Assembly (NCBI RefSeq): GCF_029968095.1
Contig: NZ_JASCIR010000046.1
Location: 1 to 32,609, forward strand
Direction of reading: 5' to 3'
DNA length: 32,609 nucleotides
DNA from: Streptomyces solicavernae
GTDB lineage: Bacteria; Actinomycetota; Actinomycetes; Streptomycetales; Streptomycetaceae
Shown here: piece by piece, positions 23,530 through 29,939 of the stretch
Layout of the letters: each line of letters opens with the position of its first letter
Numbering within the stretch: position 1 is the first letter of the stretch
Made by a program: the position numbers and the translations under genes
Notes under the pieces: generated by a model
The model's database searches: none
Told to the model about the DNA's origin: nothing
Seen by the model: the letters and a program-made list of their open reading frames with translations, nothing else

Positions 23530-24701
23530 GCGAGGCCGTGACCGGGCGGGACACCGAGACCCTGAGGGCCGCCGCCGACCTCGCCGCGGCCGGCGCACCG
23601 GCCGCCGACACGACGGGAAGCCTGGCCCCCGACACCGTCGCTGCCCTGGCGGCGGCGGGGTTCGCCGGCAGCTTCGCCCCGCAGCGGTGGGGTGGCGCCG
23701 GCGCCACGTTCGACACGGTCACGCAGGCGGTGGCCGCCATCGGCGAGGGCTGCACGTCCGCCGCCTGGATCGCCTCGCTGTGGGCGTACAACGGCCGCTT
23801 CACCGCCTATCTGCCCGCGGAGGGCCGGCAGGAGGTGTGGTCCAAGGGCGCCGACACCCGTTGCGTCAGTTCGATGGTCGCCGCGGGGGTGACCGCGGAT
23901 CCGGTGGACGGCGGCTGGTCGCTCTCCGGCACCTGGCTGTACGTCAGCGGGGTCGAGTTCGCCGACTGGGCCCTGGTCAGCTCGGCGCCACCGCGCGAGG
24001 GCGACCGCTCCGTACGGGTCTTCGCCGTGCCCAAGGACTCGTTCACGTACCGGGAGACCTGGGACACGCTCGGCATGCGCGCCACCGGGAGCCACACGCT
24101 GGCCGTGGACGGCGCGTTCGTGCCGGAGAGCCGCACGTTCCTCTGGGACGACATGCGGCAGGGGATTCTGCCGGAACCGGAAACGGAACCGGAACCGGAA
24201 CGGGCAGTGCGGCCGGGGGTGGAACCGGGACCGTCGTCCGCCGTGCACGCCGCGCCGCTGTTCGCGGTCAACGGACTCACCTTCGCCGCACCGATCCTCG
24301 GCGCGGCCCGCGGCGCCCTGCGCCTGGTGGAGGAGCACCTCGCCAAGCAGCCGACCAAGGCCCGCGCGGCGGCCCGGGAGTCCAGCCGGATCGCCTTCAC
24401 CCGCGCGGCGGGGGAGATCGACGCGGCGGCGCTGCTCCTCTCGCGGGTCGCCGCGACGGCGGACAGCGGGCTGCTCGCCGAGGAAGGCGCGGCCGAGCGC
24501 AGCCACCGCGACAGCACGCTCGCCGTGGAGATCCTGGTCGGCGCGGTGGACCGGCTGTTCCGGGTCACCGGCACCCGGGGTCAGGCGGCGTCCCACGCGA
24601 TGCAGCGCATCTGGCGCGACGTGCACGGCGCCGGTTCGCACGCCGCGCTGCAGTTCGAGGCGGCGGCCCTCGCCTACACGCAGCGCCTGGTCGCGGCCTG
24701 A
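23526..24701 (+). CDS. Flavin-dependent monooxygenase, acyl-CoA-dehydrogenase fold
   Basis: A 391-residue member of the group D two-component monooxygenases (HpaB/DszC/ActVA-ORF5-like), which use reduced flavin from a partner reductase. Evidence is the helical N-domain (LAPDTVAALAAAGFAGSFAP, then QRWGGAGATFDTVTQAVAAI), GCTSAAWIASL, the beta domain (GGWSLSGTWLYVSGVEFADW, LGMRATGSHTLAV) and the C-terminal helices (GTRGQAASHAMQRIWRDVHG). Residues 216-225 are an acidic Pro-Glu run encoded by hexamer repeats, between the beta and C-terminal domains. The likely role is aromatic hydroxylation or quinone formation, with the FMN reductase at 22300 as partner. Confidence 0.9.
   Translation: MSEAVTGRDTETLRAAADLAAAGAPAADTTGSLAPDTVAALAAAGFAGSFAPQRWGGAGATFDTVTQAVAAIGEGCTSAAWIASLWAYNGRFTAYLPAEGRQEVWSKGADTRCVSSMVAAGVTADPVDGGWSLSGTWLYVSGVEFADWALVSSAPPREGDRSVRVFAVPKDSFTYRETWDTLGMRATGSHTLAVDGAFVPESRTFLWDDMRQGILPEPETEPEPERAVRPGVEPGPSSAVHAAPLFAVNGLTFAAPILGAARGALRLVEEHLAKQPTKARAAARESSRIAFTRAAGEIDAAALLLSRVAATADSGLLAEEGAAERSHRDSTLAVEILVGAVDRLFRVTGTRGQAASHAMQRIWRDVHGAGSHAALQFEAAALAYTQRLVAA
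24171..24200 (+). repeat. Five in-frame hexamers (CCGGAA) in the monooxygenase linker
   Basis: CCGGAA, CCGGAA, ACGGAA, CCGGAA, CCGGAA encode PEPETEPEPE (residues 216-225). A related GGAACCGGGACC occurs at 24231. The run sits between the beta domain and C-terminal helical domain, where family members usually have a shorter loop. Confidence 0.85.
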
Positions 24702-24742
24702 CGGGCCGTCATGGGCCCGGCGCCGCCCTCAGCTTCGGGCGG
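24702..24742. terminator. Convergent (bidirectional) hairpins between monooxygenase and marR
   Basis: Two hairpins lie between the converging genes: CGGGCC-GTCATG-GGCCCG (24702-24719) and CCGCCC-TCAGCTTC-GGGCGG (24723-24742). The second overlaps the marR stop codon. Tail-to-tail gene orientation makes a two-way terminator likely. Confidence 0.5.
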
Positions 24743-25193
24743 GGTCCGGCCCGGTGAAGACCACGGGGACCTTGTTGTCGAGGACGACGCGGGCGAGCAG
24801 ACCGGCGAGCAGGTCGCGCTCGTTCCCGGCCAGGGCCGCGGGCAGCTCCTCGATACGCCGGCAGGCATCGGCGTAGAAGCGCTCGGCGAGGCGGGCGCCC
24901 CGCCGGGTCAGCGCCACGCGGACAGCACGGTGGTCGCGCGGGTCGGGCTCACGCCGGACCAGGCCGTTGTTCGCCGTGCGGTCGACCAGGCCGCTGAGGC
25001 TGGATCTGGCCAGGCCGAGCATCGTGCTCAGCTCACTCATGCCGTACGGCTGGGCGAGGAGTACGCACAACAGCTGGCCCTGCTGCGGAGTGAGGCCGTG
25101 TTCCCGGCCCGCCCTGGCGTACACGGAATTCACCAGAAAAGCGGCCCGCACCAGGGCCGACGCAATTCCCATCGTGTCATCGGGCTTACCCAC
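24729..25193 (-). CDS. MarR-family transcriptional regulator
   Basis: A minus-strand winged-helix MarR protein of about 154 residues. LTPQQGQLLCVLLAQPYGMS is followed by ELSTMLGLARSSLSGLVDRT (recognition helix) and the wing REPDPRDHRAVRVALTRRGA (the D-x-R-x-x-x-v-x-L-T-x-x-G signature). Start is uncertain: GTG 25193 is preferred because TATCCT lies seven bases upstream, fitting a leaderless transcript; GTG 25217 and ATG 25172 are alternatives, and none has a good ribosome binding site. It diverges from the FAD oxidoreductase at 25472, and three copies of a 15-bp palindrome sit in the shared region. It probably represses itself and that gene until a ligand, perhaps the quinone product, binds. 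Confidence 0.92.
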   Translation of the reverse strand: MGKPDDTMGIASALVRAAFLVNSVYARAGREHGLTPQQGQLLCVLLAQPYGMSELSTMLGLARSSLSGLVDRTANNGLVRREPDPRDHRAVRVALTRRGARLAERFYADACRRIEELPAALAGNERDLLAGLLARVVLDNKVPVVFTGPDPARS

Positions 25194-25223
25194 GCGGGCA
25201 GGATAACACGGATTCACAAGTTA

Positions 25224-25238
25224 GTTCGTGGCAAGAAC
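25224..25238. promoter_or_regulatory. Operator-like site A (near marR start)
   Basis: GTTCGTGGCAAGAAC, with outer arms GTTC/GAAC (AGTTC/GAACT if flanks are included). It shares TTCGTG....GAAC with two sites on the other side of the intergenic region, and lies about 30 bases upstream of the preferred marR start, in its promoter zone. Confidence 0.6.
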
Positions 25239-25290
25239 TTCCCCACCCTCCCGTATTCCGGTCAGGGCGGCCCTGGGTTGCCCGGAGCCG

Positions 25291-25350
25291 CCCTGACCTG
25301 CCTTGAGCTGCCTTGAACTCCCTTGAACTGCCTTGAGCTGTCTTGACCTG
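25291..25350 (+). repeat. Six tandem 10-bp repeats (CCTTGAGCTG)
   Basis: Six contiguous decamers: CCCTGACCTG, CCTTGAGCTG, CCTTGAACTC, CCTTGAACTG, CCTTGAGCTG, TCTTGACCTG. The period is close to one helical turn, so equivalent bases face the same side of the DNA. The array lies in the 278-base gap between marR and the FAD oxidoreductase, about 50 bp upstream of the candidate -35 element. No coding potential is evident. Confidence 0.9.
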
Positions 25351-25398
25351 GCCTGTATCCACTTAACAAAGATTTGTACTTCTTCACCCTGCCCGGTG

Positions 25399-25428
25399 TT
25401 GTGATTCGTGCCGCGAACTAGCTATGTT
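25399..25428 (+). promoter_or_regulatory. Candidate promoter of the FAD oxidoreductase
   Basis: TTGTGA (25399-25404), an 18-base spacer, then TATGTT (25423-25428), in an AT-richer stretch 44 bases before the start codon. Operator-like sites B and C cover the spacer and the -10/+1 region, so a bound repressor would block polymerase. Confidence 0.5.
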
Positions 25429-25440
25429 CGTGATGCGAAC
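25404..25440. promoter_or_regulatory. Operator-like sites B and C (probable MarR operators)
   Basis: Site B ATTCGTGCCGCGAAC (25404-25418) and site C GTTCGTGATGCGAAC (25426-25440). C is a palindrome with perfect 5-bp arms GTTCG/CGAAC; B has TTCG/CGAA arms. Their centres are 22 bp apart, two helical turns, and they cover the core promoter of the oxidoreductase gene. With site A they give the consensus RTTCGTGNNNNGAAC. Binding by the divergent MarR protein is inferred from position and repetition. Confidence 0.65.
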
Positions 25441-25471
25441 CCAAAGTTTCTTGGTCTCTGGAGTGTGAATC

Positions 25472-26566
25472 ATGAGTCGTAATGTCGTTGTCGTCGGCGG
25501 AGGCTACGGCGGCGCCGCGGTCGTCAAGGCCCTGGAGTCCGAGGCTGATGTCGTCCTCATCGACCCCCGGGACGCCTTTGCCAACGTGGCCGGTTCGCTG
25601 CGGGCCATCACCCAGCCCGAATGGGCGCCCAACATGTTCTTCCCCTTCGAGACGCTGGTCACGAAGGGACGGGTGATCCGCGACCAGGCCGCCTCGGTGG
25701 ACGCGGACGGCGTGACCCTCGCCTCCGGCGAGCGCGTCGCCGCGGACTACGTGGTCCTGGCCACCGGCTCCAGCTACGCCTACCCGGCCAACCCCGCGGC
25801 CGACACCGTCACTGCGGCCCTGGATGACTTCCGCGGCTCCCACAAGGAGCTCGCCCAGTCCGACAAGGTCCTGATCCTCGGCGCAGGCCCCGTCGGCCTC
25901 GAACTGGCCGGCGAGATCAAGGAGGTCTGGCCGGACAAGCAGGTGACCGTCGTCGCCCCGGCGACGGAACTCCTGCCCGGCTTCAAGCCGGAGGTCGTCG
26001 AGGACCTCCGCCGCCAGCTCGACGCCCTCGGCGTCGAGGTGCGGCTCGGCACCACGGTGAACGCGCCGGGCACCGAGGCCGGCAGGTCCGAGGCGTTCAC
26101 GGCCACCACCACCGGCGGCGACGAGATCACCGCCGACATCTGGTTCCGCGCCTACGGCACGACCACCAACAGCGACTACCTCGCCGACGGCAAGCTCACC
26201 ACCCGCAACCCGCAGGGCCAGGTCCCGGTGACCGAGACCCTCCAGGTCAAGGGGTACGAGCACGTCTACGCCGTCGGCGACATCACCGACGTCGACGAGG
26301 CCAAGATGGCCGGCTACGCGATGCAGCACGCCGAGGTGGTGGCCAAGAACATCATCGCGCAGATCAACGGCGAGCAGCCCGCGGCCACCTACCAGCCGCT
26401 GCCCTTCCCGATGATCCTTCTGCCGCTCGGCCCCAAGGGCGGAGTCGGCCAGCTGCCCTCGCCCGAGGGCCCGTTCGTCGCCGCGGCCGAGATGGTCTCG
26501 GAGTACAAGGGCGCGGACCTGTTCACCGGCCGCTTCACCGGACAGTTCGGCCCGACCGCCGCCTGA
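25472..26566 (+). CDS. FAD-dependent NAD(P)H oxidoreductase (AIF/FSP1-like, NDH-2-related)
   Basis: A 364-residue two-dinucleotide-fold flavoprotein. The FAD site is VVVVGGGYGGAAVVKAL (residues 4-20), VVLATGSSYAYP follows near residue 95, the NAD(P)H site is VLILGAGPVGLELAGEIKE near residue 134, and the second FAD motif is HVYAVGDITDV near 270. It lacks the C-x-x-x-x-C of disulfide reductases, which points to quinone- or electron-carrier-reducing relatives (AIFM2/FSP1, NDH-2). Control by MarR-type operators suggests a role in handling redox-active quinones, as tailoring or self-protection. A terminator-like inverted repeat follows. GGAG lies 9 bases before the ATG. Confidence 0.9.
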   Translation: MSRNVVVVGGGYGGAAVVKALESEADVVLIDPRDAFANVAGSLRAITQPEWAPNMFFPFETLVTKGRVIRDQAASVDADGVTLASGERVAADYVVLATGSSYAYPANPAADTVTAALDDFRGSHKELAQSDKVLILGAGPVGLELAGEIKEVWPDKQVTVVAPATELLPGFKPEVVEDLRRQLDALGVEVRLGTTVNAPGTEAGRSEAFTATTTGGDEITADIWFRAYGTTTNSDYLADGKLTTRNPQGQVPVTETLQVKGYEHVYAVGDITDVDEAKMAGYAMQHAEVVAKNIIAQINGEQPAATYQPLPFPMILLPLGPKGGVGQLPSPEGPFVAAAEMVSEYKGADLFTGRFTGQFGPTAA

Positions 26567-26607
26567 CCAGGCGTCACCGTCCGCCCCTCTTCCACCCCGC
26601 CACTCCC

Positions 26608-26669
26608 AACGGCGCTGTTCCCGCCCTCCGCACCTGTTCCCGCAGGCGCGCGGCGAGGACAGCGCCGTT
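26608..26669 (+). terminator. 11-bp perfect inverted repeat, putative terminator
   Basis: AACGGCGCTGT (26608-26618) and ACAGCGCCGTT (26659-26669) pair perfectly around a 40-base loop that can itself fold (CCTG/CAGG around TTCCCG). It lies 41 bases after the oxidoreductase stop and is the best terminator candidate for that transcript. Confidence 0.6.
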
Positions 26670-26717
26670 CTGCGTGCGGTGCGCGGTGCGCGGTGGGCGG
26701 GGCCGGGCGCAGGACAC

Positions 26718-26802
26718 GGACCGCTCGTACCGGACCGCTCGTACCGGACCACTCGTAGCCGACCACTCGTACCCGTCCGCTCGTACCAGACCACTCGTAC
26801 CG
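26718..26802 (+). repeat. Six tandem ~14-bp repeats (GGACCRCTCGTACC)
   Basis: Six head-to-tail units (26718-26731, 26732-26745, 26746-26760, 26761-26774, 26775-26788, 26789-26802) with core CCRCTCGTA. The first two are identical; the third is 15 bases. The array ends 44 bases before the acyl-CoA carboxylase epsilon start. With the inverted repeat at 26608 it accounts for most of the 280-base gap. Confidence 0.9.
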
Positions 26803-26845
26803 GAGTCCCCACGCGAGAACCCGACACCACGGAGACGACCACGCC

Positions 26846-27112
26846 ATGACCTCTACGACCGGCACCACCACCCCCGCCACCGATGCCGTGGACGCCCCCG
26901 GCCCGGAGACGTTCCTCCGCATCGAGCGGGGCACCCCCGACGCCTGCGAACTCGCCGCACTCACCGCCGTACTCCTCTCGCGCGTGACCGCCCTCACCGA
27001 TGCCGGCGAGGACACCGAGGAGGACTGCCCCCGCACCGCGCGCTGGCGGCGCCTGGAACGCCGCAACGTCCCCAGCACGCCGCGCAGTTGGCGCACGGAC
27101 GCCGGCCGCTGA
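26846..27112 (+). CDS. accE: Acyl-CoA carboxylase epsilon subunit
   Basis: An 88-residue protein matching the small epsilon subunit of actinobacterial acyl-CoA carboxylases. A Thr/Ala-rich disordered N-terminus is followed by FLRIERGTPDACELAALTAV (the family's 'v-x-r-G-x-P-t-x-e-E-l-A-A-l-t-a-v-L' helix), then W at residue 67 and a PRSWR ending like the usual W-R motif. In Streptomyces, epsilon binds the beta chain and boosts activity, so it could partner the beta chain at 3972. That the epsilon gene lies 21 kb from its beta gene is unusual. A weak GGAG lies 11 bases upstream. Confidence 0.82.
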   Translation: MTSTTGTTTPATDAVDAPGPETFLRIERGTPDACELAALTAVLLSRVTALTDAGEDTEEDCPRTARWRRLERRNVPSTPRSWRTDAGR

Positions 27113-27314
27113 TGCGGGCGGCCGTGAGCAACGGGCCGCCCGCAGGAGCCGCCCCGCCGGTCCCGCGCCCCTCGCCGCGGCGGGCCTCCGTCTGCTGCCT
27201 GGTACGCCGCCGCCCCGCCTGGCACCGGGCCACCGCCGTCAAACGGTGAGGCCGGCCGCCACCAGGCAGGAAGGGGCGTACGGAGACCAACTACCGCCTG
27301 GAGCCACGGACCAC

Positions 27315-28226
27315 ATGTCGCATCTGCTGAGCACCAGCACCTCCAGGGCCCACGCCATCACCCTCGACGCCGGCGGGATCACCCTGTCGGGCCTGCTCGC
27401 CGAGGCCTCGCCGGGACCGCCGCGAGCCGTCCTCGTCGCCATCCACGGGGGAGGGATGCGGGCGGGGTACTTCGACAGCCAGGTGCGTCCCGGCCTCTCC
27501 CTGCTCACCCTCGGCGCCGGCCTCGGCTACACCGTCCTCGCCCTCGACCGCCCCGGCTACGGAGATTCGGCCGCCCAACTGCCCCGCGGACAGGGCCTGG
27601 TGGAGCAGGCCGAGACGCTGCACGACGCGCTCGCCTCCTTCGCGGCCGCCCATGACACCGGGGCGGGACTGTTCCTCGTAGCCCATTCCAACGGCGGGAA
27701 GCTGGCGCTCGCGGCCGCGTCCCGGGAACGGGGACGCACCCTGCTCGGCCTGGACATCTCCGGCCTCGGCAACCGGCTCGCCGTCCCCATGCACCAGCTG
27801 CCGGGGGTCGACGGGCACGGGGACTGGCGGCGCCACTGGGGCCCGCTCCGGCTCTACCCGCCGGACGCGTTCCGCGACGGGCGCCGGCTGATCTCCCCGG
27901 TACCCGAGACGGAGGCGCAGGAAGGGCCGTTGTGGCCGCACATGTACCCGGAGATCGCCCAGCGGATCCGCATACCGGTCCGCTTCACCTTCGCCGAGCA
28001 GGAGCAGTGGTGGCGGTTCGACGAGGAGGCCGTGGCCGCGCTGCGGCAGCCGCTCGCCACCACCGCCGTCATCGCGCACCAGCCCGACGCGGGGCACAAC
28101 CTCAGCCTCGGCTGGGCGGCCCGTACGTACCACCTCAAAGCGCTCGGCTTCCTGGAGGACTGCCTGCTCGCCAGGGACGCCGCGCCCCCCGTCCGGCCCA
28201 CGGGCCGGCTCGTCACCGCGCCCTGA
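27315..28226 (+). CDS. Alpha/beta hydrolase
   Basis: A 303-residue alpha/beta-fold hydrolase. It has the oxyanion-hole loop AIHGGGMRAGYFDS (residues 43-56), DRPGYGDSA near 79, the nucleophile elbow VAHSNGGKLAL with Ser125 (Ala in place of the first Gly of G-x-S-x-G), and catalytic His261 in PDAGHNLSLGW. The open frame extends 105 codons further upstream, but that part is Arg/Pro-rich noise overlapping the epsilon gene, so ATG 27315 is chosen; GGAG lies 12 bases before it. The 200-base gap upstream shows no other gene. It may hydrolyse an ester or thioester or open a lactone; the substrate is unknown. Confidence 0.88.
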   Translation: MSHLLSTSTSRAHAITLDAGGITLSGLLAEASPGPPRAVLVAIHGGGMRAGYFDSQVRPGLSLLTLGAGLGYTVLALDRPGYGDSAAQLPRGQGLVEQAETLHDALASFAAAHDTGAGLFLVAHSNGGKLALAAASRERGRTLLGLDISGLGNRLAVPMHQLPGVDGHGDWRRHWGPLRLYPPDAFRDGRRLISPVPETEAQEGPLWPHMYPEIAQRIRIPVRFTFAEQEQWWRFDEEAVAALRQPLATTAVIAHQPDAGHNLSLGWAARTYHLKALGFLEDCLLARDAAPPVRPTGRLVTAP

Positions 28227-28326
28227 GCCCGCTCCTTCCGTCCGCCCCGGCCGCCGGCCCCCGCCGCCGGCCCCGTGAGCCCGTTCGGAGCGCATCAGTC
28301 ACCGACAGACGGAGGTCAGGTAGACC

Positions 28327-28602
28327 ATGAGCATCGTCACCTTCGAGCACGGCTTCCTTGAGTACTGCCTCTTCGACCGCGACGCGGAGCCCGTGCCCGA
28401 CGCTCCCGCCGGCCTGATACGCACACTCCGCCCCGAGCCCCGCCCCGAGCCCCGCCCCGAGCAGGCCTCCCTGGTCCCCGCAGCCGCCGCACCCGGCGGT
28501 CCGGCGGCCGTACCCGCCGACCCCGCCGTCGTCCGGCCCGCACTGCTGGCGGGGGAGGAGCGCGAGCTGCCGGACCCGTGGATCTTCCGCGGCACCGACT
28601 GA
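28327..28602 (+). CDS. Unrecognised 91-residue protein with Pro/Glu repeat
   Basis: Not recognised. The N-terminus MSIVTFEHGFLEYCLFDRDA looks ordered and the C-terminus (ERELPDPWIFRGTD) is conserved-looking. The middle is low-complexity, with RPEPRPEPRPEQ from a 12-bp repeat, then an Ala/Pro run. GGAGG lies 11 bases and a second AGG six bases before the ATG. It stands between the hydrolase and metK on the same strand and may be the first gene of the methyl-cycle operon. The ordered ends joined by a repetitive linker recall the tandem-ended mini-MetH gene downstream, but no homology was detected. Confidence 0.65.
   Translation: MSIVTFEHGFLEYCLFDRDAEPVPDAPAGLIRTLRPEPRPEPRPEQASLVPAAAAPGGPAAVPADPAVVRPALLAGEERELPDPWIFRGTD
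28429..28464 (+). repeat. Three 12-bp repeats inside the 91-residue gene
   Basis: CGCCCCGAGCCC (28429-28440), an identical copy (28441-28452) and CGCCCCGAGCAG (28453-28464), encoding R-P-E-P, R-P-E-P, R-P-E-Q. In frame, so copy-number change would keep the gene open. Confidence 0.85.
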
Positions 28603-28682
28603 CTCCACACACCGCGCCGAGGCCCGCAATCGGCATCGCCGAGCCCCGCAACCCGCACCGATCCGCCCCCCAACCCACCCGC

Positions 28683-28715
28683 ACCCCACCCCACCCCACC
28701 CCACCCCACCCCACC
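28683..28715 (+). repeat. Pentanucleotide array (ACCCC)6 just upstream of metK
   Basis: Six perfect ACCCC units (28683-28712) plus ACC, ending 12 bases before the metK start and 5 bases before its GGAGAG ribosome binding site. The minus (template) strand reads GGGGT repeats and could form a G-quadruplex. No SAM-riboswitch-like structure was recognised in the 125-base gap. Confidence 0.9.
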
Positions 28716-28727
28716 GACTGGAGAGCC

Positions 28728-29939
28728 ATGTCCCGCCGCCTGTTCACCTCGGAGTCCGTGACCGAGGGACACCCCGACAAGATCGCCGACCGGATCAGCG
28801 ACACCGTCCTGGACGCGCTCCTCGCGCAGGACCCGGCGGCCCGCGTCGCGGTGGAGACCCTGATCACCACGGGCCAGGTGCACGTGGCCGGAGAGGTCAC
28901 CACCCGGGCCTACGCCGACATTCCCACGCTCGTGCGCGAGGCCATCCTCGACATCGGCTACGACTCGTCCCAGAAGGGCTTCGACGGCGCCTCCTGCGGC
29001 GTCTCGGTCTCCATCGGCGCCCAGTCGCCCGACATCGCGCAGGGCGTCGACACCGCGTACGAGAAGCGGACCGCGCAGGACGGCGGCGACGAGCTCGGCC
29101 AACAGGGCGCGGGCGACCAGGGGCTGATGTTCGGGTACGCGACCGACGAGACGCCGGGCTTCATGCCGCTGCCGATCGATCTGGCGCACCGCCTCTCCCG
29201 CCGCCTGACCGAGGTGCGCAAGGACGGCACCGTGCCCTACCTGCGGCCGGACGGGAAGACCCAGGTCACCATCGAGTACGAGGGCAGCCGCCCGGTCCGT
29301 CTCGACACCGTCGTGGTGTCCTCGCAGCACGCCGGCGACATCGACCTGGACTCGCTGCTCACGCCCGACATCCGCGCACACGTCGTGCGGCACGTCCTCG
29401 ACGGGCTGGCCGAGGACGGCATCAAGCTGGACACCGACGGTTACCGTCTGCTCGTCAATCCGACCGGCCGCTTCGAGACCGGCGGCCCGATGGGCGATGC
29501 GGGCCTCACCGGCCGCAAGATCATCATCGATACGTACGGGGGCATGGCCCGGCACGGCGGCGGCGCGTTCTCCGGCAAGGACCCGTCCAAGGTGGACCGT
29601 TCGGCCGCGTACGCGATGCGCTGGGTCGCGAAGAACGTCGTGGCCGCGGGCCTTGCCCGCCGCTGCGAGGTGCAGGTGGCGTACGCGATCGGCAAGGCCG
29701 AGCCGGTCGGCCTGTTCGTGGAGACCTTCGGCACCGCCGCCGTCGCCCAGACCGTCATCGAGAAGGCCATCGCCGAGGTCTTCGACCTCCGCCCGGCCGC
29801 GATCATCCGCGACCTCGACCTGCTCCGCCCGGTCTACACGCAGACCGCGGCGTACGGCCACTTCGGGCGTGAACTCCCCGACTTCACCTGGGAGAAGACC
29901 GACCGCGCCGCCGCACTCAAGGCCGCCGCCGGCATCTGA
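28728..29939 (+). CDS. metK: S-adenosylmethionine synthetase
   Basis: A complete 403-residue MetK making SAM from methionine and ATP. It has TEGHPDKIADRISD at residues 12-25, the ATP-binding GAGDQGLMFGYA near 127, the P-loop-like GGGAFSGKDPSKVDRSAAY near 278 and D-L-R-P-A-A-I-I near the end. All expected signatures and length are intact. It is probably a cluster-dedicated copy, as it heads the cassette metK, pfkB, mini-metH, metF, ahcY, which would recycle the SAH released by the O-methyltransferase at 17221. GGAGAG precedes the ATG. The stop lies in a 21-bp direct repeat. Confidence 0.98.
   Translation: MSRRLFTSESVTEGHPDKIADRISDTVLDALLAQDPAARVAVETLITTGQVHVAGEVTTRAYADIPTLVREAILDIGYDSSQKGFDGASCGVSVSIGAQSPDIAQGVDTAYEKRTAQDGGDELGQQGAGDQGLMFGYATDETPGFMPLPIDLAHRLSRRLTEVRKDGTVPYLRPDGKTQVTIEYEGSRPVRLDTVVVSSQHAGDIDLDSLLTPDIRAHVVRHVLDGLAEDGIKLDTDGYRLLVNPTGRFETGGPMGDAGLTGRKIIIDTYGGMARHGGGAFSGKDPSKVDRSAAYAMRWVAKNVVAAGLARRCEVQVAYAIGKAEPVGLFVETFGTAAVAQTVIEKAIAEVFDLRPAAIIRDLDLLRPVYTQTAAYGHFGRELPDFTWEKTDRAAALKAAAGI

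Noticed and set aside
27000..27314. A 105-codon N-terminal extension of the alpha/beta hydrolase.
   Set aside because: It overlaps the carboxylase epsilon gene in another frame and is low-complexity; the hydrolase fold begins after ATG 27315.
28603..28727. A SAM riboswitch upstream of metK.
   Set aside because: The gap is only 125 bases, dominated by C-rich repeats, with no recognisable SAM-I core or kink-turn pattern, and such riboswitches are not typical for Streptomyces metK.
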